From Mytilus trossulus (taxonomy: Eukaryota; Mollusca; Bivalvia; Mytilida; Mytilidae), in NCBI RefSeq assembly GCF_036588685.1, contig NC_086373.1, forward strand, positions 56,923,164 through 56,987,163: a stretch of 64,000 nt of DNA, in the 5' to 3' direction. Below are positions 1 to 11,999 of the stretch, in pieces. The number at the start of each line of letters is the position of its first letter. Positions within the stretch are counted from its first letter, which is position 1. Under the pieces are notes generated by a model. It searched no databases and was not told the DNA's origin. It saw only the letters and a list, made by a program, of their open reading frames with translations. A program made the position numbers and the translations under genes.

Positions 1-755
1 AAAAAAATTTCTTCGTCTTGTAACATGTTACATCTATGAATATGTTAATGAAGTCCTTTTTTTGTATTTAGATTATGGTCACTTATTAATTACTTTACTT
101 ATTTGTTAGCAATCCGTTCAGAGCTATGGCATAGATTATTTCGTAGGTTTTTTTTGTATGTCCATTATACTTGGTAATCGTTAGATTCCAATTGACCACT
201 GATAAAACCCCATAAACTTTGAAATTTCGCTCATCACTTTACTTTTACCTTAGTTACTAGTCTTTCAAGCGTTCAATTATAAAAATTGTATTACAATCTT
301 AAATTGAAAAATTCTATAATTGCCATCTTTTTTCTTATATTGAAATTTTTGCAAATTGATCATTGTACTTTTGCCTTGGTTAATGATCTTCCAGGTATCG
401 CTTTTTTTCCTGATTAAAATTTAGAATATTACGGACACCATCACGAGTTGGTTGGTCATTATAGAATACACAATGTAACCGTTTCAGATATGAAAACGGT
501 ATTTTCCTTGTTTCTTAACTACAATCTCATTTCTTTTTATTTTATGTATGTGACTTTACAAATGCTTCATAGAAAACTGTTTTCCTGTTCATATTTCAAT
601 GTATTATGTATAAAAAAATGTAAAATGGTGATTTAATAAAAAAAAAAAGTGGATCATTCCACGAAGATTGTTTTTATGTAACCCTAAAGTTAAAACTTTT
701 TTCCCACTTCCCCTGATAAACATCCCCAGCAAAGATGCATTTAAAAAAAAAAGTT
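1..755. other. AT-rich intergenic DNA, no gene seen
   Basis: Only short, compositionally biased reading frames and homopolymer runs are present. Nothing resembles a known protein, RNA gene or bounded repeat. Confidence 0.5.
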
Positions 756-759
756 TATA

Positions 760-1724
760 TGTAGGACTCTAAAGTGCGATGGGGACGCTTAAGTACGATG
801 GTCTACGCTAAAGTGCAATTCCTCCATACGCTAAAGTCCGATGGTTTGCGAAAGTATAGGCGTTGGAAACGAAGTTGGATTATGACGTTAACAGCTGTCG
901 TTTATACACACCAAATATGAACATGGGAAGATGAAAAAAATTATGGAAGCAAGCAGATGCATTTTTACGGTTACGTTAAGATATTGTCGATTTTATTGAA
1001 GAGCATAAACGTCGGTAAAACAAAGGTACACGTTTTCAAGCGTAAATTATAAATTGTCCGTTAAAACGTCAGTGGGACATTGTTGTTAAATATAACTTGA
1101 ATTTATACTCGCTACGAAAAGGTGAAAGCTCGAACAACAATCCCTTTATCTCGCATTTTAGATTAAAGCTTGTACAAATCAATTTCATTTATTCCGACAA
1201 TGACCGAATTTTGAAATTGCAACTGACAAGGGGATGTATTTACATAAATAGGCTGTGTAAACAACAAACTACATCAGTTATCCAATACGACCCTCTTCCT
1301 GAACAAGCATGAAATGTTGTCCTCTGGACGTCAAGCAACCAACAATAAACCCAATACGCCCAAATTGTTTAAAACTCATTTAAAGGAGTTATAGTATTTT
1401 GTGACTCCGTAGTAACCTTTTTACCAATTATTTGCAGGTCAGTCGTCTACCGTAAGAAACAGTCACATAAGACTACTGCTAAAGTAAAAGTCTATAGCAT
1501 TATATGTTATATCATAGCAAACTATATTTAGCAAAGAGACTTGTTTTTAACACCAGTGCCCTTGAACCTTTCTATTTTGTTCCATCGCAATTTAGCGTGC
1601 TAACCTTTAGCAAACAACCAATCATCGTACTTTAACGTGAGACACCATCGTACTTTAGCGTGGACCATCGCACTTTAGCGTGACCATCTCACTTTAGAGT
1701 ACTATTGCACTTTTGAGTCCTACA
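760..1724. mobile_element. 965-bp non-autonomous DNA element with repetitive inverted ends
   Basis: The element begins TGTAGGACTC and ends with its reverse complement GAGTCCTACA. TATA lies directly outside both ends (756-759 and 1725-1728), as expected for a 2- or 4-bp target duplication. Both termini (about 760-860 and 1590-1724) are built from variants of a subrepeat with core CGCTAAAGTGCGATGG, in opposite orientation at the two ends. Such sub-terminal arrays usually serve as transposase-binding sites. The interior holds a 71-codon open frame without an ATG (1097-1312) that I do not recognise. No transposase is present, so the element would need one in trans. The superfamily is uncertain; Tc1/mariner-like is possible from the TA-containing target. 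Confidence 0.7.
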
Positions 1725-1728
1725 TATA

Positions 1729-2734
1729 TGAATGTTTTAATTAAGACTATTTCATGTCCATCTAAATTGTGACCTGCACTGGAAACTGGAATTGTAATAC
1801 AAGACTGGTACCTATTACTGTAATGACATATAATAAGATACATCATTTATTAATGTTTAGTTGTGTTATCGAATCAAATCCGATAATTAGAGAAAACCCT
1901 TTTCTGAAAAAAGGTGAAATTTGGAAACAAGTCATTGCTATCCTACAAATGATCTATAAATCTCATTCTAGTCTATATTTACGAATTTTTCCTAGTTATG
2001 TGGATACTGTGAAGCTAAAAGAGCGTGCACATTTATTGTTTTTATGTTTCCCTTCTTTTTGATTTGACCAAATTCAATATTTTACCTCTCCTTTTTCTAA
2101 TGAAATCTATCCAAGTGTGCCTTTTGTTTTAGTAGTGCGATCGTGGCCTAGTGTGACTGCGGTATTACGACCTGAGTGTTAATACTACGACCAACATGTT
2201 CAGTGTCATTGTCAAATACACTAACTAACTTATTAATATCAAAAATAATGAGCGAAAAACAAAATTAATATGAAACACAGCAACAAACGACATAACTGAA
2301 TCACATGCTTCTGATTTGGGACCGGCACATACAGAATATGGCTGGATTGATATAAATTTGTTAGCGGGGTCCATAACCTGGAACAGTGGTGTAACTACAA
2401 ACTCTATTAAAATCAGTTGAAATAGCTTAACGCATACGATTGATACAGATAGAAATACAGATAAGTTTATTTAAAAGAAAGAAGATTTTGCATTGATCAT
2501 ATAAAAATGTTCGCACTGAATTAACAACAACCGTTCTTTACATTATCAAAATCTGTTTACATTTTTTTTCTCTCATTTGGACTAAATCTCCGCCTCTTTG
2601 TGATATTTTTTTTCCCGCAAAATATATCTGCCAAAAACTTACAATAGATAAAACTTACACTATGCATAAGCACATGATGATAAATAAATTATCAATTAGG
2701 CCATTACAATGTTTATCTTTTTTTTTGGGTTGCA
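1729..2734. other. Intergenic DNA with an antisense repeat fragment at 2238-2382
   Basis: A 97-codon frame at 1769-2062 lacks an ATG and has no recognisable domain; I treat it as chance. Positions 2238-2382 are a degenerate minus-strand copy of the Penelope-like 3' tail family also seen at 33840-34170 and 59110-59475. The rest shows nothing. Confidence 0.45.
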
Positions 2735-2880
2735 CGTTAGTGTTTCTGTTGCTTCGTTGTTTTCCTCCTATAGTTGATGTGTTTTCCGCGGTTTCAGTTT
2801 GTAACCCGGATTTGTTTTCTCTCAATCAATCTATGACTTTCGAACAGCGGATTACTACTGTTGCCTTTATTTATGTGAAT
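2735..2880 (+). repeat. Interspersed repeat, family R3 (3'-tail type)
   Basis: This shares a block built on GTAACCCGGATTTG and CGAACAGCGG followed by TACTACTGTTGCCTTTATTT with copies at 40590, 45140, 46150, 55740 and, inverted, 50795. All copies end at the same side while their other end varies, the pattern of 5'-truncated retroelement tails. Confidence 0.65.
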
Positions 2881-4035
2881 GTAAGTGTGATAATGTTTGA
2901 TAATTAAACGAACGTTTTAAAATTTTAAGAGAGTAAAATTGTGTTCGTTTTCAGTCTTACATACAGATGCAAAACAAAAACCGAAATATAAACAAATCCA
3001 GACAGACATACACAGTGCTTTGTAAATTATTTTCGCGCAGTTAATATTTCTACACATTTGTTGATTTTTCTTATATGTTTCAGGTAAAAAAATTAACAAT
3101 TACAAAGCATTACTTGATTTTATGAGTGGAAGGAATTCAGATTATAAACGACAAAGCTTCATTGCTATATTCGTAAACAAATACATCGGCTACGTGTTGA
3201 CATAGTTTACTCACTTATTTGTTTTTATAAATGAATATTATGTACAAAGTATTTTGTCAATTTTAAAATTTGTTTTCAATCAATAACTCTCAACTTATAC
3301 CAATCTGATTATTTTTTGATTCCATAAAATAGATAAATGCATTTGCACTTTCAGATTATTATTTTAAATCAAGTTTTTATTGCCAAAAATTATGTTGATC
3401 CCAACCTTGTCAATGTGTTATCCCACGGTAGAGGTAATGTTCAAGTGAGCTGGCAAAAATATCGAACCCATGAGAAAGTGTGTTGTTTGTTTGCAAAAGT
3501 AAGATAAAAAGCTTTTTTAAAAAGTGGAGTACACAGATATGTTTTCGTCATAATATTGATGTAGAGAGGTAGAGAGTAAAATTGAGAAAGTAAATTGGGA
3601 ACGTGTCAAAGAGACAACAATCCGACCAAATAGGAGAAACCAACCGAAGACCACCGATGTGGCGTCAAAACAGCGAGACAATCCGCGTTTGGAGGCGAAA
3701 AACAGTTATTTAAGCATACCGATAGGTCGCAGTAAAATATGTACCGTCATATGCAGTTCATGTCATTCAGTTATTTCGTTGATTGAAACATTGGTTTGTT
3801 TTCTTGAGATTTGATCATCAGTACATTACAGTTGTATTCATTCATATAAGGAATAATCGACATTCTGAAAAAAAACCTCATTATGACAGAACAGAATTAG
3901 AGGCAAACCAGTTTATTCAGAAACGTTATATTAACGCACACAACACACTGAAGAAATTGCAATAAAAGAAACAGGAGATAGACAGGGTACGCACGGTACG
4001 TCGAAAGGATGTAAGTCTCCTCGCAATACGAATAT
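2881..4035. other. Intergenic DNA with an antisense R6 repeat copy at 3585-3720
   Basis: Positions 3585-3720 contain an inverted, degenerate copy of repeat R6 (better copies at 12000-12180 and 21171-21345), recognised by the segment reading GTCAAAGAGACAACAA. Elsewhere in the span no gene, RNA or bounded element is visible. Confidence 0.4.
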
Positions 4036-4226
4036 GTTTCAAAGGTACCAGGCTTAAAATTTGATACGCCAAACGCGCGTTTCGTCTACATAAGACTCAT
4101 CAGTAACACTCAGATCAAAATAGTTAGAGAGCCAAAGAAGTACAAATTTGAGTAGTATTACAGACCCAACATTCCCAAAAGTTGTACCAAAAACTGCTAA
4201 GACACACACTCAGGAATAAGACACAA
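4036..4226 (-). repeat. Hammerhead-bearing repeat (retrozyme-like, R1), partial copy
   Basis: This is one copy of a family recurring at about 20054, 34858, 37994, 38231, 41670, 45760, 52030 and 54765. Shared landmarks are GGTACCAGG, the ribozyme segment, AAGTACAAA and a segment reading (plus strand) TTGTACCAAAAACTGCTAAG. The family sense strand is minus here because the ribozyme reads on the minus strand. Confidence 0.65.
4066..4109 (-). ncRNA. Hammerhead ribozyme, near-intact
   Basis: On the minus strand the core CTGATGA is followed by a 4-bp stem II (GTCT/AGAC with a 5-nt loop), GAAA, a minimal stem III (ACGCGCGT) and the expected cleavage position. The base before cleavage is U rather than C, and stem I (GTGTTA/TGGCGT) relies on several G-U pairs, so activity may be weak. 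The order of elements is that of a type I hammerhead with a very short stem III. Confidence 0.65.
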
Positions 4227-4599
4227 TTCGAAAATTTACATATCGTTTTTGCTTAATTCTAATTAATTTGACAATCTAATTATTCTTCTCAGTGTTAGAA
4301 TTGTTTAAAGATTGATGTATATTTATAAATGAAATCTATTTGGTATATGAGTTTTTTCATCGCCACAATCTAATACTCGTTTCAGATATCCCGATGATCC
4401 AATCGGATCAATGTATTGGTCATTACAAGTCATTGGAAGTCTTGAACAATGATCCTCTATTGGTAAACAATTTAAACCCACGAGAATTTTTTTTCTTATA
4501 TGTTGCATTAACATTCCGATAGAATCAGTCAATTCTGCAAACATAATCTGACTTTTAAACTGAGTTTGACATTCTATACAGACTCACATACATACATAC
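4227..4599. other. Intergenic DNA, nothing recognised
   Basis: Overlapping small frames occur on both strands (for example 4323-4544 minus) without any recognisable domain, splice structure or repeat boundary. Confidence 0.35.
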
Positions 4600-5050
4600 G
4601 GTCCGAGAACACAATTAATTCGTAGTGCATTTCTTTTAGAACATAAATGAAAATAAAAAAAATCCCACCTGCGCTTTCTCAAAGAAACTTTTACAGTGTG
4701 TTATACTACTTTTGGGACAAATTATATCAAATTTATAGAAAACTTCATCGCCTCTTACTCAAAATATGGACAATTTTATGTTAAAGGCGTCTTGAAATCT
4801 TTTGACAGCTTCCGAAGTGCTCATTTTCAACCTTTTTCAGCTGGACCAAATCACTACTTTCCTTTAAAATTCTGGACCCAAATTTTTTTACAGTGTAATT
4901 TCATCCCCCTACTTGCAATTTGAGGCATTGAACATGGAGAAATAAATTTGGAAGGGGTACAAAAATTAATGGCAAGTAACCCACTGTCAACACTAGGGAC
5001 TATATTTGTGAGCAACGAAAATCAAGAAACGACAATGGTGGTCTCGGACC
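4600..5050. repeat. Left copy of a 450-bp direct repeat with 9-bp inverted ends
   Basis: It begins GGTCCGAGA and ends TCTCGGACC. It is nearly identical to 7121-7570 in the same orientation: I count seven substitutions and one single-base indel, about 98% identity. An AATAAA sits near its right end (about 4943). A 75-codon frame without an ATG (4696-4923) is shared by both copies and is not recognised. Confidence 0.8.
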
Positions 5051-6198
5051 TAATAGGGTAGAAAGAGTAGACAAATCTTATAAAAACTTGGTATGAACAA
5101 AGCTTAATGTATTATAACACTGCTTAAAAAGATTCATGACAATAGGATGTATATTATAGACATTAAGTTAAGTTCTATACTCATCTTTGCGTGTAAAATT
5201 TTTACGTTAAAATTGAAAAATTTCAACTATCAACATTTGGGGCTTTAGAAATTAAAATATTGCAAAAAAATACTTTTTAAATGCCTGAATATATAACTAA
5301 TCATGTACTAAAAGCAATAGATTACTCATTTGATTTATCAGACATGGCATAATTATTCAAAAGTCAAATTTATATGAGCCTGCGCCTAAAAAGTTAGGTT
5401 TTTCAATGAAGGGGAGCCTTACATGAAGATGTAATATTTTCCAGCAATTTTAAATTTGTGAAGCTTTTTGGTTATAAATAATCCTTACATATGTATTTAA
5501 ATTACTTTAAATGGAAAGAAAAGTTACAAATAACATATCATATTAGTTTAAAAGGGTCTTAGGCCAAGTAAGACTGGAAAAAAATTAGGGTCAATTAAGG
5601 CCGTGCCACATATTTACATTAAAAAATGCATATTGAGGCTATAAGAAATAAAAATTTGTGTCTTTTTTATCATTTCTATACTCATGTGACATGATACAAC
5701 AAATTTGAGCACAAAAAGACTCTTGCAATTAACTTTTCTTACAAGCAGTATGGGCTGAAACAAAGATTTTTGCCTTTTTAGGGAAAAACTTGCATGCAAT
5801 TTATTCTCAACAGACTTATATTTAAACCACTTGCTATCCTACAGAAGAAAAGAAATATATTATGTGAAATGGAACAGGTACAATAGACATTGTGAAGTGC
5901 ATTTGATACAAATTTAGTGAGGTCTCTAATATGGACATCAAATTTTATATACCAAGCTCCCCACTATTGACTTCATCCAAACAAGGCGTTAGACAAGGGT
6001 CATTTAAACAACACATTTTGCACATTTTATCTGAGATAAACTTCTTGTCTGTAGATTCAGAGTTCATAAATTAGTGAAAGAATCAGGTAAAGGCATAGAA
6101 ACACAAATATTGACACATAAAAACCTGTCAGATAGAAAGTCAGGATGCCATTTATGCATCAATATTGAAAAAGTTATAAAATGCCTATTTTATACAAA

Positions 6199-6332
6199 TA
6201 TATCATGCTTACAAGGGGTATTTGCCAAAAATACCGGTTGAGAGGTACAAATTTCCAGAGCCGAAAGGCGAGGGAAATTTGATTACCTCGAAACCGGTAT
6301 TTTTGGCAAATACCCCTTGTAAGCATGATATA
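6199..6332. mobile_element. Hairpin MITE with perfect 41-bp inverted arms
   Basis: Left arm 6199-6239 and right arm 6292-6332 are exact reverse complements over 41 bp, with inner segment GGGGTATTTGCC and outer ends TATATCATG. The 52-bp loop can itself fold imperfectly (GAGGTA.../...TACCTC). The absence of mismatches suggests a recent insertion or gene-conversion-like maintenance. Confidence 0.7.
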
Positions 6333-6787
6333 ATTGTTTAATTCCACCGAATGTTCAACCCTAGTAAGTTTATTATAATCAGGTATCATATGTAAGTTCT
6401 ACTTGAATGTATATTTTTTGTATACACTGCCGCTGTGCTATTTGCGCAGTCAAATTGCATTGACCGTATAATCATTTCTTATCATTTTTTTTATGTACAT
6501 TCACTAGCTGACCTTTTTATGATAATTTGCTGATTCTCGGCTGACTGCTACACTTAGTTCATCAGTTTGAGTGAAGCGTAATACAAGTGGATTCCAGTTT
6601 ATGTAACCAGTTGACAATTCATTTCCGTTGAATTTTATTTATGACGTCGTTAAAAGTACAGGTTCGCGGAATTTTTACGTCATTCAAATGATGCTTTTTA
6701 TCCTCAAAATATTTCATCTGGAACCGTATATTTAAAATGACCATGAATTTGTCATATTAGAATAGAAATAATTCATTGAGTTATTTT

Positions 6788-6930
6788 TAGACATGGTGTT
6801 CCCCATCTGCCATGGTATTTGCTAGCAAATACCCCGGCACATGGAATTCCCTAATTACAAATTCCCCGGCAAAGAAAAGAAAATCCAAATAAATAGAAAA
6901 TTGGTGAAAAATACCATGTCTGTCATCCAA
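6788..6930. repeat. Palindrome-containing repeat related to the 6199 hairpin
   Basis: The span starts near AGACATGGT and ends ACCATGTCT, and includes an exact 20-bp palindrome at 6814-6833 (GGTATTTGC then its complement). The GGTATTTGC motif is shared with the arms of the 6199 hairpin, so the two are probably related elements. Confidence 0.45.
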
Positions 6931-7120
6931 TCAAAATACAGCATTATTACATGAGGTGGAATTATGACCATAATATGCCAAAATTGGTCGTTTTTGCAGA
7001 AATTCTATAAAACAAAAGTTAAAAGCCTTTAGTTTCATGCTTTTTGACAAGTTGACACCATCAAATCATTTAAGGAAGTTGCCAGAGTACAAATTCTATA
7101 TTTACAGATTTCACCTCTTA

Positions 7121-7570
7121 GGTCCGAGAACACAATTAATTCGTAGTGCATTTCTTTTAGAACATAAATGAAAATAAAAAAAATCCCACCTGCGCTGTCT
7201 CAAAGAAACTTTTACAGTGTGTTACACTACTTTTGGGACAAATTATATCAAATTTATAGAAAACTTCATCGCCTCTAACTCAAAATATGGACAATTTTAT
7301 GTTAAGGGCGTCTTGAAATCTTTTGACAGCTTCCGAAGTGCTCATTTTCAACCTTTTTCAGCTGGACCAAATCACTACTTTCCTTTAAAATTCTGGACCC
7401 AAATTTTTTTACAGTGTAATTTCATCCCCTACTTGCAATTTGAGGCATTGAACATGGAGAAATAAATTTGGAAGGGGTACAAAAATTAATGACAAGTAAC
7501 CCACTGTCAACACTAGGGACTATATTTGTGAACAACGAAAATCAAGAGACGACAATGGTGGTCTCGGACC
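7121..7570. repeat. Right copy of the 450-bp direct repeat
   Basis: This has the same orientation and the same GGTCCGAGA/TCTCGGACC ends as 4600-5050. It carries one C fewer in a C-run and seven base changes. It is followed directly by ATAC. Confidence 0.8.
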
Positions 7571-7859
7571 ATACGACGAAACTGTGTTTACTGCAAGCAG
7601 ACTTAATAAGTAGAAGGTTCAAGTAATAAAACGAAATTTGTTTTGTCTCTGACGTCAAATATTTAATACATTTATTAAAAACGGTTTGTACAAACTATGA
7701 TAAAATATGAAATGTTTGTCATGTTTTTCAGTCTGTCTAACAACATGTTTGTTTGCTGTAAATTTGTGAGTTCAATATCAATAAAAAATTACTACATCTA
7801 TCTTTTCAATCTTTACTGTAAATGAATGCAACTGTAAGTAAAAAATAACAAATCATTAC

Positions 7860-8040
7860 TACCATTTGTACTATCTCAGGCAAAGTAAGGCTTTATAGTG
7901 GTTATTTTTTGTATCCTTTTTGGTCGTATAGCTTTTCAACTTGTTCGGTTTTACATCCTTCGCTTTCAAATATTTGTCATTGAGCGTTTCTGATACTGGG
8001 AAATCCAGAAAAGCGCCTCGCAACAAACAATTTAAGAAAA
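7860..8040 (+). repeat. Hammerhead-related repeat (R1b), degenerate
   Basis: It shares the order CTCAGGCAAAG, TTTCAAATATTTG, GAGCGTT and AATCCAGAAAAGCGC with copies at 17748-18330 and 26260-26620. The ribozyme core reads CTGATAC instead of CTGATGA, so it is not expected to cleave. Confidence 0.55.
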
Positions 8041-8509
8041 ATTCTGCATAGCGAAATAGTTTTAAACATTTTTTATTAGTGTCAAGCTGTTTTTTTTAAA
8101 TGTTTTATAGTTCACCTTGACAAAGTAAGAGCACTTGCGATATTTGTTCAGTCTTTGGTATGCAGTAAACAATATTGTTCATATTACTAACCTTGTTTTG
8201 GTCATGTTGATACAAAATCTACTTTTATCAAGGTTACAGATGCCACAGAAGATTTTATACATAGGTACGTAAAAGAGGTTTCTATTATCGTAAATGGCCT
8301 GAAATGATATGAGTATAAGAAGGTATGCCCGACTCTACCTTCCATTTATATGTCGTTAATAGAACTAACACATTGAAAGATGAAATATTCTAAATTAATA
8401 CAGTTCCGGTTGCGAGTTTGTTTTTGTTAAATTCCGCAAACAAACTGTTTTCAGGTTTCGTTACCGATATCAGCACCGATACAGTGATTAAAAAATCTCT
8501 CCAAATTAT

Positions 8510-8930
8510 GATACCAGACTTTTAAATTTACGCCGATTGCGTGTCTTGATTACACAAGCCTCATCAATGAAAAAAGGTAAAATCAAGTACTAAATAGAGT
8601 ACACACAATGTATATTATCTGTCAAAAAGAGGATTCGGCGTACGCAAAAATGTTTAATCTTGCTACAAGATGTATGTGTGTGCCTGACCCCAGTCAGGAG
8701 CCCTACTTGCAGTAGTTATCGTTTGTAGCTGTATTGCATATTTGTTTTCCATTTATTGTTCTGTACATTAATCAGCGTTAGTTTTCTATTTTGAATTGTT
8801 TACATATTTAATTTAATGAACCTTTTATAGCGTGCTAAACGGTATTTGTTACTTATTTTTTAGGCCTATAGTTTCTTTCTTATACGTCTAGCTGAGAGTT
8901 GTCACATTGAATTATTTGTATATGGTAACT
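8510..8930. repeat. Degenerate R1-like piece and a Penelope-tail fragment
   Basis: Positions 8510-8610 contain a decayed minus-strand hammerhead-like segment (TTGATGAGG in place of CTGATGAG). Positions 8660-8930 resemble the Penelope-like 3' tail on the plus strand, recognised by CCAGTCAGGAGCCC and GTTAGTTTTCTATTTTGAAT, matching the better copy at 59190-59300. Confidence 0.45.
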
Positions 8931-10127
8931 GGTTAAAAATATACAGTTTTAACATTTAAAAGATATATACATACCAAAAACACTAAACTAAAATCATAAA
9001 AACATCAGAAAGATTAATTTGTTGTGGAATTTTTTTTTTTTTAATTTATGGTACTTTTTGTTTATCGAATTTGGGTGTTACAACTAGGTATAATACCATC
9101 CTCTCTTTTATAAAACTAAATAAAACGATTCGTCAAATTATACAATATGACCTGATGTCGTAAGTAATAATGACAAATTCCGCATGAGTTGTTAAGTTAT
9201 AGTACTAGTATAGTGAAGTATACATTTCAGAACATCATTTTTACTTTCGGTATATACAGGATTTCGTATTTACAATTTTCTCTATTTTCTTTTGACCACA
9301 CGTTGGTTTAAGTTTGTGGTTGATAATCAAATTCTCTGTAAATTCATTAGTTTTTTTGTCTTGTATAGTCGAGTTGCTGTTTTATTTTCAAAATCCGCTT
9401 GCATTCGGCGTCTCAATACAAATGAAAAAGGAATGTGCTTCAAGCAGAAAGCAACATAAAATACATCCAAATTACTTTCCAAATAACGGGTTTTTCTTAT
9501 TTTATTTGTAATCTATAAGAAATCGTCGAGCTTAAAATATTAATTATAAATACCGTGTACGCAGTATTTCAAAATTTAATGAAATATTGATTGCATTTAA
9601 ATCTAGTTGAACTGCATATGAATATCGAAAAATTACATAAGAAGCATTTATTCCTCTAGAGATACAATCAATAGCAAAAATTGTAAATTTACATATGTAT
9701 AGAATTGACGTAAAAAGCGTCAAAAATTTGCTTTTTCAGACGTGCACTGGCAACGTTTTTTAAAAAGGCGATAAAACAGGGTTAGCGTTGTAATATCTCT
9801 TGTTGACCATAATACTGTTAATCATAAAATAACTCAACATAACATAATTGATGTTTCACATACATGCGAGATACGCCTGATATTTAAGCTTATTATAAAT
9901 AACGTAGTTTGTGTGTTTTCTGTATTTGATAATACAACGTTATATTTTGCTGAAATTTGTTTTCCAAAAGTGTCTGGAGATTGAAATATTGTTTTTGTGA
10001 TTTTGTTTTATACAAAAACGGATCTTGATTGAGAAATAGAAATCACCTACCTTTCTATATCACTCTACCATATTTCTGAAGGTTGTCTATGTTCCAGTAT
10101 CATACAGTTATATTATGACTTCAATGT
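8931..10127. other. AT-rich intergenic DNA, no gene seen
   Basis: No recognisable exon, RNA or element boundary is present. A 65-codon frame at 9314-9511 has no domain and lacks an ATG. Confidence 0.45.
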
Positions 10128-10393
10128 TGAATATTGTTTTTGAATATCTCTATAGACGGGTTAGAAAGACGAACTACTTGTTTCATTGTTAAAAGTCTCA
10201 TATAGTTTTTACGTATTTTAGAAAACCAATATAAAGCTATATACCCAACTTAGATAAAATTGAATGTTGTATTTGAATATCTCTAAAGACGAGTTAGAGA
10301 GACGAACCACTTGTATCATGGTTAAAAGTCTCATGTAGTTTTTACGTATTTTAGAAAACCAATATAAAGCTATACACCAAACTTAGATGAAAT
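10128..10393. repeat. Two-copy tandem duplication, 133-bp period
   Basis: The segment from GTTTTTGAATATCTC through AACCAATATAAAGCTATA is repeated in tandem with about a dozen differences (copy starts near 10128 and 10261). Confidence 0.8.
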
Positions 10394-11999
10394 CAGCAAC
10401 ATTAATGTCAAATATAACAAAACGGATTTTAATGAACATTGCATTTTCGAGTTATTATGATGACAATAAAACAAATAGATAAAACATTTTCATTTTGATA
10501 ATAATAAAATGTTCAACTTTGATTTATTACCTAATATCAGCAAAAATAAGCATCAAGAGTTAACACTAATCACCTACATTTGCAATTTTATTCAAATTAA
10601 CTCAACTTAAAACATAATATTAAACGCAATTTAATAAATAAATGAATTCGTTGAAGTCAATTTCAAAAGAAGATAGTGAAACAAAAAAAAGCACAGCAGC
10701 ATGACTAAAGAAATTTGGCGTTCATACCGATAGAGGTAATGTTAAATGTACAGCATCATTGACAAGTTATTGATAGAGCGTAGTAAGCAGGAAAGTGGTA
10801 TGCAATAATGCAATTTGTTATAAGCTGTGTGTTATTATATACTAAGTAAAAACTAACAGACATGCATATTCACAATTTGGAAAATAACAAATAATTATAC
10901 ATGATATATACCAATTTGATATACCATCACTCTAGTACACATTTGTTATGTACGATATCTTATATAAGTGATTTTATCTATGACATCTAATAATGACTTG
11001 AGACAAAAACATGTCAATGGAATTAATGTTCTATTTTACAATACTATAAAGTTATTTTTTGTTTTCCTCTTCTCTCGTTGATACATGTTATGTTGCATTT
11101 AACGATAATCATTCAAGACGACAAAATCAGTTCATGTGTTAATACACTGAAAGCTTGAGAGTGGGCAATACGAACACCATCAAAATAAATGAGTGAACTT
11201 AAATGTCCCAAAAGATGTACTCAAATGATCTTAAACATCACATTTTTAGAGCTTTACCTTTAAAAAATACGTTTTTAGGGTCTTTTTTCTTAATCGTTAA
11301 CAGAAAAGTTTAAAACAACAAGATTATATCTAAAAAGAACAAGATAAAGCCACATATGCACCAAAATATATCAAGGATTAAAATTCGTAAATGGTTATTC
11401 TAGCAACAACCCTATGAACTGAAAATGCAATATCTTTTTTGCATCGGCGCTACAAATATTATATTATGCTTTCTTATCTTTCATTTATCTAAAATGTATT
11501 CACATTTTTTTGTATCTTGGTTATTTTTGTTCTTCTGTTTGTATAAATAACTACTGTTAATAGATATTTCCTCGGTTTATGTCAATTTTTCTGTAGGTCA
11601 GAATTTTGGTCCTTCCGACTACTTAAATCTTGCTAAAAGTAGCTATTCAGGAACATACATTAATTATTTTTTTTCTTTTGACGTAGATAATGATTCAAAC
11701 CATGAGATGCACCCAAAAGAAACTATTCGCAGCAAAATTGTAAAAAAGTAACTGGCTGATGTGAATATGTATATGTGACAAATTGTACGATGTCTCAACC
11801 ATGTTGAAAGTTAGCCATACATCGTTTTCAATTTAGGAGGACTTTAATAGAACTTTTTTTATGATATTCGTTTGTTGAAACATAAAATATTTATAAATTT
11901 AAAGAAATGATATAATCTGTTTCGAATGCTTTCTGATTGATACTCAAAAATGTGCATGTAGAATTGAATGATAGAATTTGTCAAAAACACGTTAAAAAA
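10394..11999. other. Intergenic DNA, no gene recognised
   Basis: I searched this span on the minus strand for a continuation of the YWTD gene (EGF-like, transmembrane or other 3' exons) and found none I could support. No bounded repeats are visible. Confidence 0.35.

Larger units (their letters stand above)
5051..7120. other. Interior of the composite element; no coding sequence recognised
   Basis: The span contains only short frames and two palindromic structures (6199-6332 and 6788-6930). No retroviral-type or transposase domain is visible. Confidence 0.5.
4600..7570. mobile_element. Composite or LTR-like element bounded by 450-bp direct repeats
   Basis: Two 98% identical direct repeats (4600-5050 and 7121-7570) enclose about 2.07 kb. 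ATAC lies immediately outside both outer ends, while the inner junctions do not match each other, suggesting that the whole unit inserted with a 4-bp duplication. The left ATAC sits in a short CATA-type repeat, so the match is only moderately informative. The repeats start GG and end CC rather than TG and CA, and I see no convincing primer-binding site, polypurine tract, reverse transcriptase or integrase. It may be a non-autonomous LTR-type element, a composite of two TIR elements, or a local segmental duplication. Confidence 0.5.

Noticed and set aside
1769..2062. 97-codon frame as a gene
   Set aside because: No ATG, no recognisable domain, AT-rich composition like the surroundings.
4696..4923. 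75-codon frame duplicated at 7217-7465 as a conserved gene
   Set aside because: Neither copy has an ATG; conservation reflects the 98% identical direct repeat as a whole, and the C-run indel changes the end of one frame.
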